Source of the DNA: Bacillus sp. AZ43
Lineage (GTDB): Bacteria; Actinomycetota; Actinomycetes; Mycobacteriales; Geodermatophilaceae
Length of the DNA: 64,000 nucleotides
Assembly: GCA_004570425.1 (NCBI GenBank)
Contig: SPQJ01000004.1
Coordinates: 1-64,000 of the forward strand
Reading direction: 5' to 3'
Positions 25,020-33,258 of the stretch are shown here, piece by piece. The notes below the pieces were generated by a model that worked only from the letters and a program-made list of their open reading frames with translations, searched no databases and was not told the origin of the DNA. The translations under genes and the position numbers were made by a program. Position 1 is the stretch's first letter; each line of letters begins with the position of its first letter.

Positions 25020-25687
25020 TCCCGGGGACTCACCCGGTCGCGCAGGACCGCGAGGACCGGCGCGTACATCCGGGCCTTGATCGTGCCCAGGGTCGCGCCC
25101 GCCTTGCCGGCCAGGGACGCCGCGAGCTCCACCGCGGTCGACCGGACGGCGTCCTCGTCGACGGCGCGGTCGACCAGGCCCGCTGCCAGCGCGTCCGCCC
25201 CGCCGTAGCGGCGGCCGGTGGTCATGGCCTCGTGCGCGGTCTGCGGGGCGAGCCGCGCCTGGATCAGCGCGGACATCCCGCGGGTGAACGGGATGCCGAT
25301 GTCGGCCTCGGGCAGGCACCAGAAGCCGCGGTCGGCGCGCATCACGCGGAAGTCGTGCGCCAGCGAGAGCATCGCGCCGGCCGCGAAGGTGTGCCCCTGC
25401 AGGGCGGCCACGGTGATCAGCGGGAGGCCGAGGACCCGGGCGAACAGCTCCTGGACGCGGATCACGTACTCGTCGCTCTGGTCGCCGTGGGCGAGCAGCC
25501 AGTCGAGGTCGAGCCCGTTGGAGAAGAACTTCCCGGTGGCCGCGGTGACCAGGGCGCGGGCGCCCTCGGCCCCCTCCACCTCGTCCAGCGCCGCCTCGAC
25601 GGCGGTCAGCCAGTCGGGGTGGAAGCGGTTCTCCGTGTCGCCGAGGTCGAGGACGAAGACGTCGCCGGTGCGGTCGAGGGTGGGCAT
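25016..25687 (-). CDS. Enoyl-CoA hydratase/isomerase family protein (delta3,delta2-enoyl-CoA isomerase-like)
   Basis: This 223-residue crotonase-fold enzyme has the oxyanion-hole segments KFFSNGLDLDWL and GHTFAAGAMLSLAHDFRVMRADRGFWCLPEADIGIPF. That sequence resembles peroxisomal-type delta3,delta2-enoyl-CoA isomerases rather than hydratases: the first hydratase Glu position is not evident, while the Glu in LPEADIG is kept. It would move double bonds during oxidation of unsaturated fatty acids. ATG 25687 has AGGAGGAA 5-8 nt upstream although it lies inside the end of the TetR gene. The pair overlaps by 82 nt in different frames, so they are cotranscribed. Confidence 0.85.
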   Translation of the reverse strand: MPTLDRTGDVFVLDLGDTENRFHPDWLTAVEAALDEVEGAEGARALVTAATGKFFSNGLDLDWLLAHGDQSDEYVIRVQELFARVLGLPLITVAALQGHTFAAGAMLSLAHDFRVMRADRGFWCLPEADIGIPFTRGMSALIQARLAPQTAHEAMTTGRRYGGADALAAGLVDRAVDEDAVRSTAVELAASLAGKAGATLGTIKARMYAPVLAVLRDRVSPRD

Positions 25688-26283
25688 TCGGGTTCCTCCT
25701 GGGGGGTGGGGGTGCAGTCGAGGACGGCGCCGACGGCGGCGGCCAGCCGGCGGCGGGTGATCGGGCGGACGCCGCCGGCCCGGATCTCCGGGAAGAGCAG
25801 GGCCGACGGGAGGCGGACCACGCAGGTGGTCACCAGGTCCGCCGGGACGGCCAGGCGCCGGGCCAGCTCCCGGACGGTGCCGGTGAGATCGCCCTCGAGG
25901 GCGCGCAGCCGCTCGGCGACGGGCGCGGCGACGCTGTCGACCAGCACGTCCTCGTGGCGCAGGCCGACCAGCAGCCGGGCGGCACGGAGGTCGCGTTCTG
26001 CCAGCTGCGCGGGAGCGTCCGCGGCGGCGCGCACGGCCTCGCGCGCGTCGCCCGCCGAGGCGATCACCGCCCGCTGGACCTCCAGGAACTGCTCCGCGCG
26101 GCGCAGCCAGGCGCTGGCGACGACGGTCTCCAGCGACCCGAACGCGTGGTAGATGCTGCCGTTGGAGGCGCCGGCCCGGGCGGCGAGCGACCGCACGGTG
26201 AGGGCGGCCCGTCCGTCGCCGACCAGGAGCTCCTCGGCCGCGTCGAGCAGCGCGTCGGGCGCGTGCGTCCGGGGCCTGGCCAT
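25606..26283 (-). CDS. TetR/AcrR-family transcriptional regulator
   Basis: The 225-residue regulator begins with a TetR helix-turn-helix: LLDAAEELLVGDGRAALTVRSLAARAGASNGSIYHAFGSLETVV (the span around residues 12-55). A helical ligand domain follows. The last 27 residues (Ser/Thr/Pro-rich) are encoded where the isomerase gene already begins and look unconserved. ATG 26283 is preferred: TCTAAT lies 6 nt upstream, fitting a leaderless start. It probably controls the coupled isomerase gene and perhaps its own promoter. Confidence 0.88.
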   Translation of the reverse strand: MARPRTHAPDALLDAAEELLVGDGRAALTVRSLAARAGASNGSIYHAFGSLETVVASAWLRRAEQFLEVQRAVIASAGDAREAVRAAADAPAQLAERDLRAARLLVGLRHEDVLVDSVAAPVAERLRALEGDLTGTVRELARRLAVPADLVTTCVVRLPSALLFPEIRAGGVRPITRRRLAAAVGAVLDCTPTPQEEPECPPSTAPATSSSSTSATRRTASTPTG

Positions 26284-26289
26284 GCGGCT

Positions 26290-26305
26290 ATTAGAGCAGG
26301 TGCTC
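26290..26305. promoter_or_regulatory. Leaderless promoter with overlapping dyad before TetR
   Basis: On the minus strand TCTAAT (26290-26295) ends 6 nt before ATG 26283. It touches the dyad GAGCA-GG-TGCTC (26294-26305). The arrangement suits autorepression by the TetR protein; arms of 5 bp are short, so this is tentative. Confidence 0.4.
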
Positions 26306-26310
26306 CACAA

Positions 26311-27207
26311 CTACTCGGCGAGGGCCCACCACTGGGCGGCCGCCTGCCGGGGGGTCAGGCCCTCCAGCTCGACGGCGCGGTTGAGCTGCACGAGGTCGCC
26401 CGTGGTCAGCAGGGCGCTGGTCCGGTCCATGGCCTCGGTGAGCCCCTCGTGCTCCCCCGCGACGTCGGCCCGGACCATCGGGACGACGTTCTCCCGGGGC
26501 TGCAGCCCCAGGTCGTCGACCAGGAGCATCACCGGCGCCACGGCCAGCCGGGCGTCGGTGGTCTCCAGCAGGCCCACCTGGATGGTGCCCGAGAGCAGCG
26601 CCTCGACCGTCGCCGCCCGGGTGGGCATGCTGATCACCTCGGCGAACCGGATCGCGTACACGGTCTCCAGGCCCGGCAGGCAGAGCGGCCGGTCGGGGCA
26701 CTCCGGTGGGCCGCCGAACACCAGCTGCGGCGAGAAGGGCGCGAGCTCGGACAGCCGGCCCACGCCGTACTCGGCGGCGAACGAGGTCGTGACGGCGAAC
26801 CCGTTCTGGTCCTCGGCGCGGGCGGCGTCCAGCACGAGCACGCCACGCCCACCGAGGACCCGGCTGAGCACGGCGTGCATCCCCTCGGGGGTCTCGGGGA
26901 GGTCCGGGAAGGACGGGCGGGAGAACATCAGCGCCGTGCCGAGGTAGTCGACGACGACGTCGACGACGCCCTGCTGCAGCGCCGGGGCGACCACCTCCCG
27001 GGTGCCGATCCCGTGCTGCACCGACACGGGCACCCCCGCGCGGCGGGCCGCCTCGGCGTAGACCTCGACCAGGATCTGGTTCTCCTGGAAGTCGTACGAG
27101 GCGAAGCGCACGGCGCCGTCGTCGGGGGCCGGCTCGGCGGGCTGCGTGCCGCACGCGGTGAGCAGGAGGATCAGCACCGTCAGGAACCCGGCCGGCCGAC
27201 GCCGCAC
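26311..27207 (-). CDS. Glycine betaine/osmoprotectant-type substrate-binding lipoprotein (OpuAC-like)
   Basis: The 298-residue protein has a lipoprotein signal with lipobox LTAC around residue 19. The mature part resembles OpuAC/ProX binding proteins: VRFASYDFQENQILVEVYAEAARRAGVPV near the start, then LQQGVVDVVVDYLGTAL and the late LEGLTPRQAAAQWWAL. Such proteins capture quaternary ammonium compounds, though this copy is divergent. No OpuAA/AB-type ATPase or permease is adjacent, so it may work with components elsewhere or be a sensor. GTG 27207 has GGAGG about 7 nt upstream. Confidence 0.82.
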   Translation of the reverse strand: MRRRPAGFLTVLILLLTACGTQPAEPAPDDGAVRFASYDFQENQILVEVYAEAARRAGVPVSVQHGIGTREVVAPALQQGVVDVVVDYLGTALMFSRPSFPDLPETPEGMHAVLSRVLGGRGVLVLDAARAEDQNGFAVTTSFAAEYGVGRLSELAPFSPQLVFGGPPECPDRPLCLPGLETVYAIRFAEVISMPTRAATVEALLSGTIQVGLLETTDARLAVAPVMLLVDDLGLQPRENVVPMVRADVAGEHEGLTEAMDRTSALLTTGDLVQLNRAVELEGLTPRQAAAQWWALAE

Positions 27208-27308
27208 GGACGCCTCCTTCCCCCGGGGAGCGGGCGGAGGTCACCGTAGCGCCGGCGGGGCACGAAAGGGGATGGTCGCGAGCCCGTTCGGGGTGCAGCA
27301 TCCCCGGC

Positions 27309-29024
27309 ATGGCGTCGCTGCCACAGGCCCCGCCGGGGCCGGGCCGCTCGATCCCGGTCCCGCGGCCGGCACCCCCGGCGATCGCGCGCGTCCGCAGCCG
27401 CCGCCGCCCCTCCGGCGAGCCGCCGCCGCTGCCCCGGGCGCTCAACGCCTCCGGCAAGTTCTGGCTGGGACTCTCCGGCGTCGTCCTCGTCGTGTGGGTG
27501 GTCGTGGTCGTCACCGGCACCGTCACGGTCTTCGACGTCGTCGACACCCGGATCCTGCAGGCGGTGGCCGAGCTGCGGTCACCCGGCCTGACGCCGGTGA
27601 TGGAGGCCGCCGGGGTGCTGGCCACGGAGCGCGCGATCCACGTCCTGTGGCTGACCAACATGGTGCTGCTCGTCGCCCTGCGCCGGTGGCGGCACCTGTT
27701 CGTCTGGCTGGGCGTGGGCCTCCTGGTCGCCAACGTGGGCGGCTTCCTCTCCCTCACCCTGCAGCGGCCCCGCCCCTACGAGGTGGAGGTGCTCGGCGAC
27801 TGGTCGGGCTTCTCGATGCCGTCGGTGCCGATGACGGTGCTCGCCGCGTTCCTGGTCAGCACCGTCTACGCGCTGATCCCGCCCGGGACGTGGCGGACCC
27901 GGGGGAAGTGGACCGTCGGCGTCCTGCTCGCCGTCACCGCGGCCTCCCGGCTGTACCTGGCCCAGGACCACCCCACGGGCATCCTGGCCGGCGTGGTGCT
28001 CGGCGTGGCCGTGCCGCTCGCGGCGTTCCGCCTGCTCACGCCCAACGCCGTCTACCCGGTCCGCTACACGCGTGCCCGCCCGGCCCACCTCGACGTGTCG
28101 GGCGACCGCGGCGAGGCGATCGTCCGCGCCCTGCACGACCAGCTCGGCGTGATCGCCACCGACGTCACGCCCTTCGGCCTCGCCGGGTCGGGTGGCTCCA
28201 CCCCGCTGAAGATCACCGTGAAGGCCGCGGCGACGGCGCCGTCGGACGAGAGCTGCATCTTCGGCAAGCTCTACGCCGCCACCCACGTGCGCTCCGACCG
28301 CTGGTACAAGCTCGGCCGGGCGCTGATCTACGGCCGGCTCGAGGACGAGAAGCCGTTCCACACCGTGCGCCGCCTCGTGCAGTACGAGGACTACATCCTC
28401 CGGCTGTTCGACGACGCCGGCCTGCCGGTGCCCCACCCGCTGGGCATCGTCGAGATCACCCCCGAGCGCGAGTACCTGCTGGTCACCGAGTTCATCGCCG
28501 GCGCCAAGGAGGCGGGCGAGGCCGACATCGACGAGTCGGTGATCGACCAGGGGCTGTCGGTGGTCCGGCGGATGTGGGACATCGGCATGGCCCACCGCGA
28601 CATCAAGCCGGCCAACCTGCTGGTCCGCGACGGCACGCTGTTCCTCATCGACTCGGCCTTCGCCGAGGTGCGGCCGAGCCCGTGGCGCCAGGCGGTCGAC
28701 CTCGCCAACATGATGCTGGTCCTGGCGCTGCGCACCGACGCCGAGCGGGTCTACCGCCGCGCCCGCCTGCAGTTCTCCGACGAGGAGATCGCCGAGGCGT
28801 TCGCGGCCACCCGCGGGCTGACCATGCCCACGCAGCTGCGCCGGATGCTGCGCCAACAGGGACGGGACCTGCACGCGGACTTCCTGCGCCTGCTCCCCTA
28901 CCGGCTCCCCCCGGTGCGGATCCAGCGGCTGACCTGGCGCCGCGTCGGTCTCACCCTGGTCACCCTGGGCGCCGCCGCGATCACCGCCTGGTTCACCGTC
29001 ACGGTCGTCGGGTCGCCGCTGTGA
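27309..29024 (+). CDS. Fusion of degenerate PAP2-like membrane domain and RIO/ABC1-like kinase
   Basis: The 571-residue protein starts with a basic Pro-rich cytoplasmic tail, then a six-helix PAP2-like domain (about 50-245). The phosphatase motifs are broken: the Lys of KX6RP is absent before RPRP (153-156), PSGH reads PSVP (171-174), and the third motif is SRLYLAQDHPTG without its Asp. A kinase-like domain follows (about 265-520): FGKLYA with a candidate ATP-binding Lys, HRDIKPAN near 429-436 and LIDSAF near 446-451. A last helix ends the chain. The kinase may be active while the PAP2 part only binds a lipid phosphate; this is inference. The stop overlaps the next gene by 4 nt. Confidence 0.82.
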   Translation: MASLPQAPPGPGRSIPVPRPAPPAIARVRSRRRPSGEPPPLPRALNASGKFWLGLSGVVLVVWVVVVVTGTVTVFDVVDTRILQAVAELRSPGLTPVMEAAGVLATERAIHVLWLTNMVLLVALRRWRHLFVWLGVGLLVANVGGFLSLTLQRPRPYEVEVLGDWSGFSMPSVPMTVLAAFLVSTVYALIPPGTWRTRGKWTVGVLLAVTAASRLYLAQDHPTGILAGVVLGVAVPLAAFRLLTPNAVYPVRYTRARPAHLDVSGDRGEAIVRALHDQLGVIATDVTPFGLAGSGGSTPLKITVKAAATAPSDESCIFGKLYAATHVRSDRWYKLGRALIYGRLEDEKPFHTVRRLVQYEDYILRLFDDAGLPVPHPLGIVEITPEREYLLVTEFIAGAKEAGEADIDESVIDQGLSVVRRMWDIGMAHRDIKPANLLVRDGTLFLIDSAFAEVRPSPWRQAVDLANMMLVLALRTDAERVYRRARLQFSDEEIAEAFAATRGLTMPTQLRRMLRQQGRDLHADFLRLLPYRLPPVRIQRLTWRRVGLTLVTLGAAAITAWFTVTVVGSPL

Positions 29025-29623
29025 CCCGCGCCTGCCGGTACGGATCGGTCCTGCTCGCCGTCCTGACCGTCCTCCTGCTGTCCGGGTGCATCCGGATCAC
29101 CACGCTCACCAGCGACCTGGTGGCGTGCAAGGAGGGGGACGACGGGGCGCCGTCCAACGGGGTGATCCTCATGGCGCAGGCGGTGCCGACCGCCACGTGG
29201 GTGCCGTGCCTGGACACCATGCCCCTGGGCTGGCACTTCGCCGAGGTGGACGTCGACCGGGGATCGGCCCGCTTCTGGCTGGACTCCGACCGGGACGGGG
29301 TGCGTGCCATCGAGGTCCGGCTGACCCGCAGCTGCGACACCGAGGGCGCGACGGAGATCCCCAGCGATCGTCCCGAGATGCGCCGCCTGGAGCGGGTGAC
29401 CCAGGTGACCCCGCAGTACGTGGGCCGGCGCTACTACGTCTTCGAGGGCGGCTGCATCACGGTGGTGTTCACGCTGTTCGGCGAGAACCGCGGCGAGCCG
29501 CTCGCGGTGGCCACCCAGGGGCTCGGCGCCGTGCCGCGCGACCAGCTGCGCGGGCTCGTGCGCGAGGACAGCGAGGGCCGGCTCGAGCTGGACCCGCCCG
29601 CCGCCGGGGAGGGCGGGCGGTGA
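29021..29623 (+). CDS. Hypothetical lipoprotein in the PAP2-kinase operon
   Basis: The 200-residue protein has a signal peptide ending at lipobox LSGC (residue about 23). The mature part contains four further Cys that could form disulfides (ACKEG, WVPCLD, RSCDT, GGCIT) and no recognised domain. It would be anchored on the outer face of the membrane. GTG 29021 overlaps the kinase-fusion stop and its own stop overlaps the flippase-like gene by 4 nt, so all are translationally coupled. Function is unknown, but the context implies a surface partner of the membrane proteins. Confidence 0.8.
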   Translation: MTRACRYGSVLLAVLTVLLLSGCIRITTLTSDLVACKEGDDGAPSNGVILMAQAVPTATWVPCLDTMPLGWHFAEVDVDRGSARFWLDSDRDGVRAIEVRLTRSCDTEGATEIPSDRPEMRRLERVTQVTPQYVGRRYYVFEGGCITVVFTLFGENRGEPLAVATQGLGAVPRDQLRGLVREDSEGRLELDPPAAGEGGR

Positions 29624-30720
29624 CCGCCGTCCACCCGCGCCGGGCCGACGTCCGGCCGCCGCGGAGCCGTGCCTGGCGACGGCTGCTCGGCCCGGCCCTC
29701 TCGATCGCCCTCGTCGTGGCGGTCTTCGCCTGGTTCCTCCCCCAGTTCACCAGCGTCGCCGACGTCTGGACGTCGGCGCGGGCCATGACGCCGGTCGAGG
29801 TCACGCTGCTGGCGCTGGCCGCCGTGTGGAACCTGGCCACCTACCAGTTCCTCGTGGTCGCGACGACGCCCGGGCTGACGCTGCGCCAGGCGACCGTCTC
29901 CACCGAGACGTCGACCGCCGTGTCCAACACCGTCGTCGGCGGGGCGGCGATCGCCCTGGGCCTGACGTACGCGATGAACTCGTCGTGGGGGTTCTCCCGC
30001 TCGCGGACGTCGGTGTCGCTGCTGGTCTCGGGCCTGTGGAACAACTTCGTCAAGCTGGGTCTCCCGGTGGTGGCGCTCGTGCTGCTGGCCTTCTCGGCTC
30101 CCCCGACCACCGGCCGGCTGGTCGCGGGGCTGCTGGGCGTGGCGGCCCTGGCCGGCGCCGTGCTGGCGCTGGGGGCGCTGCTGCGGAGCGAGGCGGCGGC
30201 CGCCCGGATCGGCGAGCGGGCCGCCCGCATCGCCTCAGCGCTGCGACGGCCGTTCGGCCGCGGGCCGGTGGCCGGCTGGGACCGGGCGACGACGAAGTTC
30301 CGTCAGCGCACCGTGCTCCTGCTGCGGGCGCGCTGGCACTGGATCACCCTGGCGACGCTGGTCAGCCACCTCTCGCTGTTCCTCGTACTGCTGCTCGCGC
30401 TGCGCTTCGTGGGCGTCGGCGCCGATCAGGTGAGCCTGGCGGAGGCGCTGGCCGTCTTCGCCTTCGCCCGGCTGCTCACCGCCGTCCCGTTCACGCCCGG
30501 CGGGCTCGGCGTCATCGAGCTGGCGCTGATCACCGGCCTCTCCACCGCGGGCGGGCCCCGCGCACTGGTCGCCGCCGCGGTGCTGGTCTTCCGGGCCCTG
30601 ACCTTCGTCCTGCCCATCCCGGTGGGCCTGGCCACCTACGTGTTCTGGCGCCGGAACCGGTCGTGGCGGCGGGAACCCAACGCCGCGCCCCGCACCGAGC
30701 TCGTGCCGGAATCGGCGTGA
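29620..30720 (+). CDS. Flippase-like LPG-synthase-TM/UPF0104 membrane protein
   Basis: This 366-residue protein has about eight hydrophobic helices typical of the lysylphosphatidylglycerol synthase transmembrane (AglD/UPF0104) superfamily. Hallmarks are VSNTVVGGAAIALGLTYAMN and the late FAFARLLTAVPFTPGGLGVIELALI, close to the family pattern P-x-P-G-G-L-G-x-x-E. MprF-type proteins use this region to flip lipids; stand-alone copies are thought to move lipid-linked substrates. No aminoacyl-transferase domain is fused. It is coupled to the lipoprotein gene and followed after 7 nt by an intact PAP2 gene. Confidence 0.88.
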   Translation: MTAVHPRRADVRPPRSRAWRRLLGPALSIALVVAVFAWFLPQFTSVADVWTSARAMTPVEVTLLALAAVWNLATYQFLVVATTPGLTLRQATVSTETSTAVSNTVVGGAAIALGLTYAMNSSWGFSRSRTSVSLLVSGLWNNFVKLGLPVVALVLLAFSAPPTTGRLVAGLLGVAALAGAVLALGALLRSEAAAARIGERAARIASALRRPFGRGPVAGWDRATTKFRQRTVLLLRARWHWITLATLVSHLSLFLVLLLALRFVGVGADQVSLAEALAVFAFARLLTAVPFTPGGLGVIELALITGLSTAGGPRALVAAAVLVFRALTFVLPIPVGLATYVFWRRNRSWRREPNAAPRTELVPESA

Positions 30721-30727
30721 GCCGCTG

Positions 30728-31375
30728 ATGCTGGTCGACTCTCGGCGCGGGCTGGCGGTGAGCGGCGCGCTGCTGGCCGGGGCGTTCGTCGTCGGCGTCC
30801 TGGTAGTGCTGCCGGCGACCCGTCCCGCCGTCCAGGCCGTGGACGACGCGGTCTGGGAGTGGGCCGGATCGGTCCGCAACCCGCCGTCCACCGCGGTGGC
30901 GACGGTGCTGTCGTGGCTGGGCAGCGCGGAGGTCAACTGGCCGCTGCGCGCCGCGGCGGTGCTCCTGCTGGCCTGGCGCCGGCACTGGCTCCGGGCCGCC
31001 GCGTTCACCCTCGCCGTCCTGTCCAGCGAGCTGTTCATCGGGCCGGTGAAGGCGTGGACGGACCGTGCCCGGCCACCCGGCGCGCTCATCGAGACGACCG
31101 CGCAGTCCTTCCCCTCCGGTCACGCGATCGCCACGGCGGTGACCGCGGTCGGCCTGGTGCTCGTGCTCGCCCGCCCGGGCCCGAGCCGCTGGCGGTGGGA
31201 GGTGCGCGCGGTCGCCTTCACCGCGGTGATGGCGCTCTCGCGGGTCTACCTGCGGGCGCACTGGCTGTCCGACACGGTCGCCGGGGCGCTCCTCGGCGCG
31301 GGCCTGGCGCTCGGCTGGCCAGCCGTGCTGATGGCGATCCGGCACGTGCGCGACCCGGCCGCGCCCACCTCCTGA
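30728..31375 (+). CDS. PAP2-family membrane phosphatase (catalytic motifs intact)
   Basis: The 215-residue protein has about six membrane helices and all three PAP2 motifs: KAWTDRARP (KX6RP), FPSGHAIA (PSGH with catalytic His) and SRVYLRAHWLSD (SRX5HX3D). It should dephosphorylate a lipid phosphate such as undecaprenyl pyrophosphate or phosphatidate on the outer face of the membrane. It is the last gene of the four-gene operon and contrasts with the degenerate PAP2 domain of the first gene. ATG 30728 follows the flippase stop by 7 nt; the ribosome site is weak (GAGCCGCTG). Confidence 0.92.
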   Translation: MLVDSRRGLAVSGALLAGAFVVGVLVVLPATRPAVQAVDDAVWEWAGSVRNPPSTAVATVLSWLGSAEVNWPLRAAAVLLLAWRRHWLRAAAFTLAVLSSELFIGPVKAWTDRARPPGALIETTAQSFPSGHAIATAVTAVGLVLVLARPGPSRWRWEVRAVAFTAVMALSRVYLRAHWLSDTVAGALLGAGLALGWPAVLMAIRHVRDPAAPTS

Positions 31376-31394
31376 GACGCGGCCTGCCCCGTTC

Positions 31395-31411
31395 CTGAAC
31401 CTGTGGTTCAG
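31395..31411. promoter_or_regulatory. Dyad upstream of phaC (candidate TetR-type operator)
   Basis: CTGAACC-TGT-GGTTCAG is a perfect 7-bp inverted repeat, 96 nt before the phaC start. Size and symmetry suit a TetR-family operator controlling the PHA genes. No regulator is encoded next to it. Confidence 0.5.
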
Positions 31412-31506
31412 TGAGCGGAGTCACATCCCGCGCTGGGGGGAACGGCGCCGACCGTGCTCCCCCGCGCGCGCCCTGGCGCAGCGCCGCGCTGGAAGGAGAC
31501 CCGTCG

Positions 31507-33258
31507 ATGGCCCAGCCCGCGACCGATCCGACCGCGAAGAAGCCGGAGCCGCGACCGGCGGGGCCGGGCCGACCCGGCGACCCGCCGGCGGAGGCCGCCG
31601 AGGCCGCCATGGGGCTGGACATGGTCCTGGTGGACGCTGCCCGGGGCCCGCTCCGCCGGCTGGTCCCGCCGGCCGGGACGGCGCTGAGGTTCGGCACCGC
31701 GCTGGCCAGGAAACCCGGAGTGCTCGCCCGCCGCAGCGGTGAGCTGGCCCGCGAGCTCGGCCGGATCACCGTCGGCCGCTCCGAGCTGGCACCCGGCAAG
31801 AAGGACAAGCGGTTCGCCGACCCGGCCTGGACCGGCAACCCGCTGCTGCGCCGGGCGATGCAGACCCACCTGGCCACCGCCCGCACGGCCTGGGAGCTGA
31901 TCGAGGACGCCGACCTCGACTGGCAGGACGACGAGCGGATCCGGTTCACCGCGACGAACCTCGTGGACGCCCTGGCGCCCAGCAACCTCCCGGTGGTGAA
32001 CCCGCTGTCGCTCAAGGCCGCCATCGACACCGGGGGCCGCAGCGCGGTGGAGGGCGTCCGGCGGATGGTGCGCGACCTCGTCACCCCACCGCGGGTGCCG
32101 TCGATGGTGGAGCCGGACGCGTTCACGGTGGGCGAGGACCTCGCGACCACCCCGGGCGCCGTCGTGTTCCGGACGCCGGTGTTCGAGCTGATCCGCTACG
32201 CGCCGACGACGGAGACCGTGCGGGAGGTGCCGCTGCTGATGGTGCCGCCGACGATCAACAAGTACTACATCGCCGACCTCGCGCCGGGCCGCAGCATCGT
32301 CGAGCACTACGTCGGCAGCGGCCAGCAGGTGTTCATGATGTCGTGGCGCAACCCCGACGAACGGCACGCGAACTGGGGGCTGGACACCTACGGCCAGGCC
32401 ATCCTCGACGCGATGGACGCCGTCGAGCGGGCCACCGGGAGCGCCACGGTCTCGCTCCAGGCGTTCTGCTCCGGCGGGATCATCGCCTCGATGGTGCTGG
32501 CCCACCTGGCGGCCACCGGCCGGCTCGACCGGGTCGCCGCCCTGAGCCTCGCCGTCACGGTGCTCGACTGGGCACGCGCCGGCACGGTCACCGCGCTGAT
32601 GGACGAGGAGGCCGTGCACGAGGCGACCGAGCGGTCGCGGAAGAAGGGCTACCTGGACGGCGCGCAGCTGGCCGAGGTGTTCGCCTGGCTCCGGCCCAAC
32701 GACCTGGTGTGGAACTACTGGGTGAACAACTACCTGCAGGGCAAGCCACCGCCGAACTTCGACATCCTGTTCTGGAACGCCGACACCACGCGGATGAGCG
32801 CCGCGCTGCACCGCGACTTCATCGAGGTGGCGCTCGGCAACGCACTGACCGAGCCGGGCAAGGCGACGATGCTCGGGACACCCGTCGACCTGTCCACCGT
32901 GACCGTCGACTCCTACGTCACAGCGGGAATCGCCGACCACCTCTGCCCCTGGCAGGCGTGCTACCGGTCGACCCAGCTCCTCGGCGGCGACAGCCGGTTC
33001 ATCCTGTCCACGAGCGGCCACATCGCGTCGCTGGTGAACCCGCCCGGCAACCCGAAGTCCACCTTCCAGGTCGCGGGCGACACCCCGGCCGACCCGGAGC
33101 AGTGGCTGCGCGGGGCCGAGACGGTGCAGGGCTCGTGGTGGCCGGACTTCACCACGTGGCTGGGCGAGCGGTCCGGGGCCGAGGTGCCGGCCCCGGCGGG
33201 CGCCGGCGAGCTGGAGGAGCTGGCGCCGGCGCCGGGCACCTATGTCTTCGACACGTAG
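31507..33258 (+). CDS. phaC: Poly(3-hydroxyalkanoate) synthase-like alpha/beta hydrolase (PhaC)
   Basis: The 583-residue protein has the N-terminal PhaC region (RFADPAWTGNPLLRRAMQTHL) and the hydrolase core. The lipase-like box AFCSGG carries the nucleophilic Cys of PHA synthases in place of Ser. The catalytic Asp is in GIADHLCPW and the His in SGHIASLVNPPGN. It polymerises hydroxyacyl-CoA into storage polyester on granules. ATG 31507 has AAGGAGA 10 nt upstream; the longer reading is rejected because it would cover the upstream dyad. Its 3' end overlaps the depolymerase gene by 17 nt. The monomer class cannot be read from sequence. Confidence 0.92.
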   Translation: MAQPATDPTAKKPEPRPAGPGRPGDPPAEAAEAAMGLDMVLVDAARGPLRRLVPPAGTALRFGTALARKPGVLARRSGELARELGRITVGRSELAPGKKDKRFADPAWTGNPLLRRAMQTHLATARTAWELIEDADLDWQDDERIRFTATNLVDALAPSNLPVVNPLSLKAAIDTGGRSAVEGVRRMVRDLVTPPRVPSMVEPDAFTVGEDLATTPGAVVFRTPVFELIRYAPTTETVREVPLLMVPPTINKYYIADLAPGRSIVEHYVGSGQQVFMMSWRNPDERHANWGLDTYGQAILDAMDAVERATGSATVSLQAFCSGGIIASMVLAHLAATGRLDRVAALSLAVTVLDWARAGTVTALMDEEAVHEATERSRKKGYLDGAQLAEVFAWLRPNDLVWNYWVNNYLQGKPPPNFDILFWNADTTRMSAALHRDFIEVALGNALTEPGKATMLGTPVDLSTVTVDSYVTAGIADHLCPWQACYRSTQLLGGDSRFILSTSGHIASLVNPPGNPKSTFQVAGDTPADPEQWLRGAETVQGSWWPDFTTWLGERSGAEVPAPAGAGELEELAPAPGTYVFDT

